Source: Nemopilema nomurai (lineage: Eukaryota > Cnidaria > Scyphozoa > Rhizostomeae > Rhizostomatidae). Taken from it: DNA of 64,000 nucleotides. Numbering within the stretch: the first letter of the stretch is position 1; every line of letters begins with the position of its first letter. Shown piece by piece: positions 1 to 10,600 of this stretch. The position numbers were made by a program, and so were the translations under genes. Location of the stretch: the NCBI GenBank assembly GCA_003864495.1, contig ML133389.1:2403560-2467559 (forward strand). The letters are read 5' to 3'. The notes below the pieces were generated by a model that was not told the origin of the DNA, ran no database searches, and saw only the letters and a program-made list of their open reading frames with translations.

Positions 1-156
1 TAAACTGCAATTTTAACGGACCTTCATTGTTTTAAACGACCGTTCGGCGACCTTTTACCTTAGGGCGGCATTCCAGTGCTTAAATGAAATTACCAAATAG
101 AAGAAGAAGTCGTTTACCATTGACTTGGATTTAAGTTATGTTTAGTAAAAAGCTTT

Positions 157-2747
157 TTAAGTAATATATACATGTAGATATTTCATTAAAGTAATAGAAA
201 TTAGAAGCCTAAGGTGCCAACCTTTTTGTCCCTTAGGTCCTGGCGGTCCACGGAATCCCCTTGGTCCCCTTGGTCCCCTTGGTCCTGCTGGCCCTCGTGG
301 TCCACGGAATCCTCGTGGTCCCCTGAAGCCTCTGGGTCCTCTGTTTCCCTTCATTCCTTTTTGTCCCATCTGCCCCTTTGACCCGGGTGTTCCAGGGTAT
401 CCTCTTGGACCTCTAAGCCCTCGTGGACCACGCTGGCCCTTTTGTCCCTTCATTCCTTTTGGTCCGGCTGGTCCTCGGTATCCTCTTGGACCTCTTGGTC
501 CACGTTGTCCTCTAAAAGACAAGTGAGGATTTGGCATGAAGGAAATAGTTGCTTTATGAATTGCTATAACGGTGTTTTGACATTCGACACAATTAAAAAC
601 ACCTTTGAACTTGAAACCTAGATAAAAATCACTTTTTACAACTTTTACACAAGTAAAAGTAGATTCTTACTTTTGTCCCTTGGGACCTCTTGGTCCTATT
701 GGTCCTCTAAATCCTCTTGGACCACGTGCTCCTTTCTGTCCCTTTCTACCGGGGAATCCTCTTGGTCCACGGGGACCTGGAGGTCCGGGTCGTCCTACGA
801 AGTGGATAAAAACTGCTTAGAAACAGTTGTATGGCTACCGAATGTTGAGAAAAATGAATGTATTTCTGTCGAGGCACGAGGATGGACAGCCTAAATGAAA
901 AGTGATTGGCCAGGAACAACAAGCTTTAGGCCAGAAGCTTTCTGCGCAAGTACTGCACTGCACAAGGTTCACTGTACGACACCAAATAAGAACACATGAA
1001 TATGCAACGGATAGAGAGATTAAACTTACCAGCGTGGCAGTGGCTACAGAGATATCCCCACGGGTATCCGCCAATGCAGTACTTGCAACCCTTATGGGTA
1101 AGTCCGTATCGGTAGTACTTCAAGTAATAGCCAGCAGCCGAGCTAACGCAAAGGTGAGAGTGGCCCCAGATTTTGGTGCACCGGTAGCCGGATAAGTAGC
1201 CTGAATGCGAAAGAGGAGAATTTATAATTTGATCAGAAAAACTTGGCAACGGATGCTTTTATATAACATTTTTTGTTAGCAAGCTTTAACCAGAACTCCA
1301 AGATAAAATCTACACAAGTCTTGACTTTTGACATTGCTTTTGACATGGGTCTTGTACAAGCGTAGAATAGACTGTGGAAGACGATCGGCTCTGCCACTGC
1401 GGAGGCATAGCCAGGTTGATCGTCGTTTTGAGAAGCAATGACGTAATGAACATACCATGCTTGGAGATTTTCCAGTATGGGTTTCTGTATCCGTGTCTCC
1501 AGCACAGATGAGGGGTGTACTTTTGGTATGGTGTCTTGACAATATGTGGCAATCCTACGCAGTGGTAACCGGAGTAGTGCGCACTGCCAATGATCTTTAT
1601 AGTAGAAAACGGGGGGTATACAAGTCCTTTATCCTCGCTTGGTTGTTCATCAGAAACTGAAAAAGAGAATGAAAAAATGTCACATCTTAATAGTCACTGC
1701 CATTTGGTTAAAGTACAAAATACCCCGGGAAACTAGCTTGGCAGTGATGCATTGAAGATTTCGTTGTTGAACTCTCTTCGCGAGTGGGTTATGATACGGA
1801 CGTCTCTTACATAAAGACGGGGGAACAATCTAGGAATGCTCGGGAGAGTCTTAAAATCCATAATATGCCGAATGTTGTTGCTGCTGTGGCTGCATAAGGT
1901 TGGCGAATCCAAAACGCTCTCTGTTAATGTTACGTTTTTTGGTATCAACTGTTATTAAGAAATTTTGGGATTGCAACGATTGGGTTTAGTCAATTTTGTG
2001 AAAGTTTACATAAACTAGCAAAAGCAAAGTGGTATGAAATTGCAAAAAATTTAGCGTTAAATTCAAGATTTCAAGAGACTCGCTGAATTAATAAAAGTTG
2101 ACTGTTCCCTTGCCCGTTGAAGTTTTGGTGAAATCGGGCGGCGAAAACCGATAACCGGGTGATGGGAGGACCGGCATTTAATTAAAATATGAAAATCTGC
2201 GTTTCAGGCCAAGCATGAAAAGTTCAACATTATTAACCAGCAGGGAAAAAGCCGGGAATGGGTCAATGTTATATCAGCAAAAGGCCCTAGTATTCTTATA
2301 AGATTAAAAGCACTTTGATATTTGCGAAATGCAAGCCATTGTCACGTGTGGTTTAAGATCGAGTGAAATAATATTGAATCGCGTCGAATAAAGGCACATA
2401 ACAAAAGGTTAGAATAACAAAGGGCGTAGGTCAAAGTAACTGTTTTCTCTACTTGCGCCAAATACACTTAATAGCTGTACGCCTAGATTAACCATGCAAA
2501 GGTTAGAGGTGAAAGGTGAAAGGTGTAAAATGCAGTGAAATTCAAAAAGTGCAGAAACAATGTATCTATTAAACACTGATATCAGAGGAACAACTCGTAA
2601 TGCAAAAATTGGCTTTTTGGATTAAAAAGCAAAATTAAAGCAAAAATCAAGCAGTTTGAAATTAAAAAACTCACCTGAATCGTCAGCAGAGATAAAAGGC
2701 GCTACAACAGCGAATACCAAAGCGAAGATGAGAATAGGCCGTGCCAT
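157..2747 (-). CDS. Secreted small collagen with duplicated Cys/Tyr/His-rich head and basic Gly-X-Y tail
   Basis: Five exons on the minus strand join in phase: 2675-2747, 1456-1656, 1030-1200, 671-794 and 157-511, giving 307 aa. Exon 1 encodes a signal peptide ([20 protein letters not shown], then ADDS). Exons 2 and 3 encode a Tyr/His/Trp-rich domain with eight cysteines. Each of these exons has an SGY-x-C motif followed by HLC, so the domain looks duplicated. Exons 4 and 5 encode 46 uninterrupted Gly-X-Y triplets, mostly GPR, GFR and GQK, with no acidic residue. The product should be an extracellular trimeric collagen. I cannot name a known family for the head domain. The C-terminus is the least certain part: after GPKGQKG the ORF runs about 20 hydrophobic residues to a TAA at 157. 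A GT at the end of the collagen could instead be a donor to exons beyond the window edge. Confidence 0.78.
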
Positions 2748-2793
2748 CTTTGCAGCTGTCGCTGTTCGAATGCTCACTCACTCCAGGCATCTA

Positions 2794-2803
2794 GCTTTTA
2801 TAC
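2794..2803 (-). promoter_or_regulatory. TATA box of the collagen gene
   Basis: Minus-strand GTATAAAAGC lies 47 bp before the ATG at 2747, which implies a 5' UTR of only about 20-25 nt. A strong TATA box suits a highly expressed, tissue-restricted gene. The transcription start is inferred, not seen. Confidence 0.6.
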
Positions 2804-4591
2804 TTTTTAAGATCTTAATTTGGTGTCATTACTTCAGAAGAGTGCATCGTTTCGGGACCATAGCGGTAGCAACCGATCCGAGAATTACCGTAACCCACAA
2901 CCTCATGATACTTAGAGAACCATTAGATTGTAACGAATCGGTTTTGCAACTAATTAATCTTGCTTTATGGGGAGTTTTAATGTACGGTTGATAATTGTGT
3001 CCATTAACAGCGGATATCGAATTTCGTAACATAGGGTAGATGGTGTTACATTGCAGAGGCGTTTGAAGTCAAGGCTTTGTCATAACGGTAGATGCGTGAA
3101 AGACATTTGCTGATTCCCTATAAGATGTATGGAGGATTTAAAGAACAGCACAACCATTCAATCAATTTGCTCTTAAAGTTCGCGAAAGGGATAGAAGAAT
3201 TATTTCGGCTAAGCTTTAGTTTCTTAAGGGGAAATTTGCTTACTTTTTTGCCAATGTTCTTATAACTTAGAGAGAGAAAGAGGTAAAATCATAAAGCATT
3301 TCGCCTCTGAAAAGTCAATGAACTCCCGTTATCTATCAATGTTATCGCGCAGTACTAGCGGGTAGTTTTTTTCAACTTGGAGTACATTTTCTAAAAAAAA
3401 CAGCGCTTGACTACATTTCGTCTAAACAGTTTCTTATCAGCTTTTTCAATGTTATTCCAATTATGAGAAACTTTAGATTTGAGAACAGACTTTTATAATG
3501 TTTTGCGTCTGTATGAAGGGGCAGCCCCAATAAACGTCTGGGGTGCAATTTCATTTCAAAGGTCAATGGAACCCTTTCAGTGGCATTCTTTTGAATGAAT
3601 TACCTTGTCGATAAATGTTTGTGGTACAAAACTTCACAAATTCGAGAAACGCAATTCTGCATTGTATTTTGCAAATAATATGTGTTCCCTTGGGGGGAAT
3701 GCCATTTGTTTGAAGCAAAAAATGTCATGTGTTTTCAGTGCGTTATTCTATAAAATTGACCAGTGCATAATATAAAAAGGGTGTTTCTATCCAATAAGCA
3801 CTAAAGATAAAGCAGCGAAACGGATTTTTACGAAATCCTCCCAAGAAGCGATTCTCAAATTGCTTAAAAGCATTTTTGCAACCACGAAGGTAGTCAAAGA
3901 GTTGTGCAAACATTTTTGTAGCTCGAATAAAACACACTGATATATTTCAATATCATGAATTTGTAGCTGCTATAATTTAAAAATTACCCTGTATTTTGAG
4001 AACTTTACCACCAAGTCTGCAAAGACTTAAAATCTAGCATTAGCAACGGATATCTATCTGCGAGAGAGTTCACCCTCAAGGAACATTGAAACCTGATAGG
4101 TACAAAATAGTTTCTTTGAAAATTAAAGTGAGTTTGTCGAAGGTATACTGTATTTTGGATTAAGCTATCTCGCCCAGATAATATGAAATGAAGCTATCAA
4201 AAAAGCTGTTGAGAAGCAAAGTTCATTAAAGTGAGAAATAAGAGAAAAATAAGAAAATTGAGAATAGAAGGATCCAAAAATTTGGAAATGACTGGTTTGA
4301 ACTGTAAAATGCTTGACATAGAGAGATGGTTACAGAAGTCTAATTTATCAAAATAAACTTTTCACCAACATCCAAGATAAGCAAAGAATTTAGGGTCATA
4401 GATGTCAGAGTTCTCTAGAAAGCAGCTTTAGCAAACATTCAAGGCAAATAATTCTAATCAGAATTACGAATCAAGATACTGCCAGTTATTCTGGTGAGAC
4501 AGAAAGTTTGTCAATTGCCTTTGTTAGATTGAACCAGAGAGTATAACCAACGGAGGAGTGTAAGTAGGGTGACCAGAGAAGCATAAGAATG

Positions 4592-5145
4592 AGGGTAAAG
4601 GTGAAAGGTCATAGACTGTTTAATGTTTCATGGGGCTAGATAGTGTTTCATTGGTCAAAGCACGAGGGCAAGGGCGAAAGGTCATAGGCTGTTTGATGTT
4701 TCATGGGGCTAGATAGTGTTTCATAGGCCAAAGCACGAGGACAAAGGTGAAAGGTCATAGACTGTTTGATGTTTCATGGGGCTAGATAGTGTTTCATAGG
4801 CGCTAGATAGTGTTTCATAGGCCAAAGCACGAGGGCAAAGGTGAAAGGTCATAGACTGTTTGATGTTTCATGGGGCTAGATAGTGTTTCATAGGCCAAAG
4901 CACGAGGACAAAGGCGAAAGGTCATAGGCTGTTTAATGTTTCATGGGGCTAGATAGTGTTTCATAGGCCAAAGCACGAGGACAAAGGCGAAAGGTCATAG
5001 GCTGTTTAATGTTTCATGGGGCTAGATAGTGTTTCATTGGTCAAAGCACGAGGGCAAAGGTGTAAGGTCATAGGCTGTTTAATGTTTCACGGGGCTAGAT
5101 AGTGTTTCATAGGCCAAAGCACGAGGGCAAAGGCGAAAGATCATA
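4592..5145. repeat. 73-bp minisatellite, block A
   Basis: About seven near-identical units, each containing GGTCATAG, GTTTCATGGGGCTAGATAG and GCACGAGGGCAAAGG. One unit near 4800 carries a small internal duplication of GCTAGATAGTGTTTCATAGG. A diverged block of the same family lies about 730 bp downstream. Confidence 0.9.
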
Positions 5146-5865
5146 AGTATTGGCAAGGGTGCAAAAACATATATCCCATTACAAGTAAATGGATCGTAAA
5201 ATAACCACCAGCACATGAAATTTTAGTTTAGAGGTATCGAGCTGAATATGATAGTATTTCAGGAACTCGGCTCACATGCTGACTTGGAAACGCTTTATGA
5301 GAAAAAAGCAATCTGAGTGCATAATGCACCACCAATGTAATTAATTGTGCAATTGATTGGGTGATTGTGGTCACCAAGGGAAAAATAAACGACTATCTTT
5401 CTAATTAATACTCTAGATTGCGAGCCAAAATTACCTTGACTAAGAGGACCTTGGCAGTATCAGAATGCTTATAATAGTAACAAAATGGTGGCTGCAATCA
5501 CGTGATTAGGACCGCTATTGAATTCCATCGAAATTAACAAATCATTAGTTGAATCTGATTAGTCAGTCGTTCCACTGATAACTAAGCCTTATCAAGTCAT
5601 ACTCTTCGAGCTTTTTGAAAAAATTTCACTTCTTGATTCTTTGTCTGTGTTTTCGTATTGTGTGTGAATAGCCCATTATTTTCGTAACAAAATCTGAATT
5701 CGATTGCTGAAATTGAGTTTTATTGAAGTGCGACCATATTGGTTTGAAGGCCATCATCAATCAAGGAGAACTATGAACAAAGAACTATGGTTTTGCTATG
5801 ACAATGGTTTACCTGAAATCTATGTCGGTTTGTTCTAACGGTAGACTCCTTTGGGACAGGCCGGC

Positions 5866-6066
5866 AGCATGGTCAATGTTTCACGGGGTTGGCTGGCCAA
5901 AGCACGAGGGCAAAGGTGAAAGGTTATAGGTTGTTTAATGTTTCACCGGATTTGCCTGCATAGGCCAAAACACGAGGGCAAAGGTGAAAGGTTATAGGTT
6001 GTTTAATGTTTCACCGGGTTTGCTGGCATAGGCCAAAGTACGAGGGCAAAAGGTAAGGGTCATGCC
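5866..6066. repeat. Diverged minisatellite, block B
   Basis: About 2.7 units related to block A: TGTTTCACCGGGTTTGC, CAAAGCACGAGGGCAAAGG and GGTTATAGGTTGTTTAATG. It is more diverged than block A, so it is probably older or was separated from it by an insertion. Confidence 0.8.
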
Positions 6067-6805
6067 TAAAGTGGAAAAGTGGCATAGTGGCAAAACAATA
6101 GCAAAACGATAGAATCAAGCTCTTCTACTGAGGGCAGAATACGTGGCTTCTCCCACAGTATTAAGTTCTTTCCCCTCTACAGGCGCACCTCCCTAATACA
6201 GGGCTATTTTACGACAGGCTAAGTTGGGATGGCCCTTTCTTAGATAAGGCCCTCTCAAAAACAGGCCACCTTTTGGGGCAGGCGTATTAAAGATAGGTCT
6301 ATGCATCACTGTGAACAGCTTGGGTATGAAAGGCTGCCGTTTGTATTTCAAATTTATGGGACATTAATGGACTGTTTAAGACAATTTGGATTTAACTTTC
6401 TGCGACAACTTTGACAACAAATGGAAAATCATGAAAAACATGAAGGAGGATAAAGAAAAAACTAACAAATTACCAAGCTTTGAATTATTCTCGATTTTAC
6501 AAAATAAAAATGAGAAAATATATAAACATCTATCAAGCTTAGAACATACAAAGGTCAATATTTAATAAATCTTAATCATGATCGTCGAATATAAAATTTA
6601 ACAAATAGCATTCAAATATCGAAAAATACTCAATACAAAATAAGTTTTACAAAACTATATAAAGCAATCTGTCTTTGGTGGATAGTAGTATTGCCAGAAT
6701 AGCAATATGGAATGCTTGGCGAAAAATGGATAGGATTCAAAACTGTGAGTAAAAAGATTTGAATTGTACCAAAACATTGAATCAGAAACGATTCCTGCTT
6801 TTCTA

Positions 6806-7173
6806 GGCTGTGTTTATACGGAAACAGTCCCAAATGGAGCCGTACCCAAAAAGGAACGGATAGGCCTTGCGTTTACACAGGAACTGATGGAACCGTTCCA
6901 AACAGAACCGCCAGTCTTACCCAAACGGGTCTACCTGGAAAGTTAGGACCGTATAAAAAGTTCCAAAAAGTTCTCGTGTGAACACGAAGAGCGGTTCTCG
7001 CCAGGTACGCGTAGAAATGAGGCTAGATTCAACTGGAGGCAGTTCGCCATGCGTGGATGATAAAAGAAACGGTTCTGCACAAAACGGTTCCAAAGAAATC
7101 ATGTAAACGGGAAACCTATCCGCACTAACGCGGAATCGCAGAGAAGTTCCAAAGTTCTTGTGTAAACGCAGCC
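6806..7173. mobile_element. Non-autonomous TIR element (MITE), about 368 bp
   Basis: The left end reads GGCTGTGTTTATAC and the right end, inverted, reads GGCTGCGTTTACAC. Both ends are flanked by TA, consistent with a TA target duplication. The interior is full of inverted GGAACCGTT/AACGGTTCC-type words and has no transposase. Superfamily is not assignable from the sequence alone. Confidence 0.7.
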
Positions 7174-7637
7174 TAATAACGCAACAATTGCTTATGAGGT
7201 CTCTGTTCTCAGAAGTGTTTTGAAATTCTGTACGGAGCAAATCAAACCCACATCTTATCGAAGACTTGGAGGCAAGCGGTAGAGAAAATGTATTAAATTG
7301 GTTGTTGGCATACAAATGCGAACGGTCTAATAAAGTCTAAACAGTCAAATAATCTAGCGGATTTAAGGGAGTGTCCTAATAAGGACATAGTTCTCTAGAA
7401 AGCGAAAATATTACAAAAAGTCATACAAAATGCGTTAAACCATTGTTCGACCTGTCGCAACTACATTGCAAATTCCTTTCTGATAATAAAATAAATTTAT
7501 GGGAAGAAGTATTTGGGTTGGGGGGGGGGAGCTAAGAAAAAAGGGGGCAAAGTTAAACTTTGATCTCTGTCTTTAAATGTCTATAAACTAACTAATATCT
7601 AATTCAAAGAAGTGGTAATGAACATAAACCAGCTTAT

Positions 7638-10600
7638 TCATTTCTTTTTCTTCTTAGATTTGTCAACTTTCGCGTAGAATCTAAAAGAGGTAAACAAATT
7701 GAAGTAAGTTTCAAAGCACAGTGAAACCATATAAAATTGAATATATCAATAATCTTTCATATTTATCATAATATTAAAGCATGAACTGTAATTAAATGGA
7801 TCAGGTTATCAAGATGAAATATCTGATTAAATTTTTCTCCGTTAAAACGCTACATAGCCTTTAAACATAAAATGTAACCCTCCACCAATGCCCCTATAAC
7901 TTCACATAAAATTAAAACTTGATAAAAGACTATGCAAGAGAAGATGTTTAAAACGATACAAGTCAAGATGAAAAATTGAAGAAACGCAATGATAGAAGAA
8001 ACAAAGAATTGAAGAAGTTGGAGAGTGGGACATCGCATTGAAAAATGAGATGACAACAAAAGAAGAAAATAGTGACGAAGAACAGCTAAAGAAGAAGAAT
8101 GTGCAAAAAAGGGAGACAATGAAGACTAGAAAAAGACTAACAAAGAAGATGAAGAAGAAAAAGTTGTGTAAAACAAGGAAAAAGAAGAAGAAAGAAGAAT
8201 AAAGAAAAGGAAGTGGATTATGGAGCATTGGATGAGGAAGAAGATGAAAAAGGAAGAATGAAGGTTAACTGGTGAAGATTGAAGATGAAAACTTACTGGT
8301 CTGAGTCTAAGGAGACCATTGAGACAAGGAAAAATAAGAAGAAAGAAGAATAAAGAAAAGGAAGTGGATTATGAAGCATTGGATGAGGAAGCTTAGAAGA
8401 TGAAAAAGGAAGAATGAAGGTTAACTGGTGAAGAATGAAGATGAAAACTTACTGGTTTGGGTCTAAGGAGACCATTGAGACAAGGAAAAATGAGTAGAAA
8501 GAAGAATAAAGAAAAGAAAGTGGATTATGGAGCATTGGATGAGGAAGCTTAGAAGATGAAAAAGGAGGAATGAAGTCTAACTGGCGAAGATTGAAGATGA
8601 AAACTTACTGGTCTGGGTCTAAGGAGACCATTGGGACAAGGAAAAATAAGAAGAAAGAAGAATAAAGAAAAGGAAGTGGATTATGAAGCATTGGACGAGA
8701 AAGCTGAGAAGATGAAAAAGGAAGAATGAAGGTTAACTGGTGAAGAATGAAGATGAAAACTTACTGGTCTGGGTCTAAGGAGACCATTAAGACAAGGAAA
8801 AAGAAGAAGAAAGAAGAATAAAGAAAAGGAAGTGGATTATGAAGCATTGGACGAGAAAGCTTAGAAGATGAAAAAGGAAGAATGAAGTCTAACTGGCGAA
8901 GATTGAAGATGAAAACTTACTGGTCTGGGTCTAAGGAGACCATTGGGCCATTCATATCAAAATCTTCATCATCCTGCGCTGTTGGATTATAATTGACATA
9001 CGGGACTTTATTCTTTTTGTTCATTGGTTCCTTGTCTCCAGTCGCAGACTCTTCTAAGTTCCCGTATGTCGGCTCGTCATTCCCCATCTGGTCAACGACA
9101 TTTTGGCGGGAATCATACAGTGAGTTCAACTGTACGTTCGGTTTGTTGACGTCACTGAAATCAAGATGGGCGTACCCTTCGCTTTGTGTATTCACAGATG
9201 CTTTGACTCCCAAATGATCGTACGTTTCGTCTAAAAATAAATTTTTTTGCAATAATAAATATAATACCACATGATGAAAAGTACTTTGCAAAATAGGGAA
9301 ACTTTAGCATGTTCAAAGATGGTAATGGCAATTGACCTTTCATAAGTACAACTGTCCCTTGACATTTAACTGACATTAGTTGGCTTCCCGAGTGGCAAGT
9401 TACAGTAGGCGACTGCTTCGTGAAAGGTCCTTTGATGATAATTTACTTCTAAATTGTCCAGCATATTAACCGAAAGAGCAAAACTTTTGTCGATCTCGGA
9501 ATTTTTTTCATTATCTGGTTATTACGTTCCTTTAAAGAAAAGTAGAAATTATTAAAAGATATTTCAGCTTTCTGTGCTCCCCCCCAAACTTACTTGGATG
9601 GAGACATAAAATATGTTGCTTAGTGATGAGAATCCAGGGGGTAAAATTCCCTGGTTGTTGTTGTTGTAGAACAAATGATCAGTAATGAGGTTATAGTTCC
9701 TTACCAGTAGTTGGCAAAGTCTGTCCAAGATGGCTGTATTCACCCCCGGGATTGTTGGTGAGATTACTGTAATTACCACCGTTTGCTGTTCCACGAACGG
9801 AGGGTATATTGGGATTAACAGCACTTCTCTGCAACGTGTCGTAGCACTCTTCGTTGCCAGGTGACATACTCAAGTCAAGTTTCTTAAAATACACTGGATT
9901 CTGGGACGGTTTTGTGACATCATAGATTGGATTGACAGATGGTGTCTCGTAGCCTGGGCTGAGCTTTGGTAGCGTATCAAAAGCTGTTGGCTCATCACGA
10001 ATGTCATCAACTAGGCCACTCATGGCAACACTAAAGAGAAACAAAACACGTTAGCCAAGGAATTAGAGGACAACTTATACTGCGCGAAAATGTGGAAGGT
10101 TTCAGCGATCAAACAGGATGTAAAAGTAAAGGACAATCATAGTTCAAAGATCATAGACAATCACAGATCAAAGACCAAGGGTCAAAGATCAACCGGCACA
10201 ACTAACACCCGGACCATCATCATTGCAACGATGTATACTACAATTCTAAGCTGTTTTAATCCGAAATCCAAAATGGAATTCAAATCAGATTGACAGAAAG
10301 TGAAAAACTATCGACAAACGACTTTATCCTAAGTTGCTTTGTGCTACTAACGCGACCTTTTACTTGAGGATCAGACGGCACTCATTGAATCGACCTCTGA
10401 CCTGACGTGACCTGACTAAATTGACTTCATCAGAGTTTTATCTGATTCCGGCTAAACAGAGTTAGGGCTGAGGGGAGCAATTGCCATTGAAAGAAATTTC
10501 ACAGATCAAATTTCACTGACAGTTCAGGCAAAGTTAAACAAATTAAAATCACCTGTCCTTTAATTTCTTTGCACTTGACTGAGCATGTCCTTTTGCATTT

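Larger units (their letters stand above)
2804..7637. other. Gene-free interval between the collagen and the engulfment receptor
   Basis: No ORF here shows a recognisable domain, splice logic or codon bias. The contents are two blocks of one minisatellite family, one TIR element, and otherwise plain AT-rich sequence. Confidence 0.6.

Noticed and set aside
7850..8228. Phe/Ser/Leu-rich minus ORFs
   Set aside because: Low-complexity translations of the purine-rich repeat region in the receptor's last intron.
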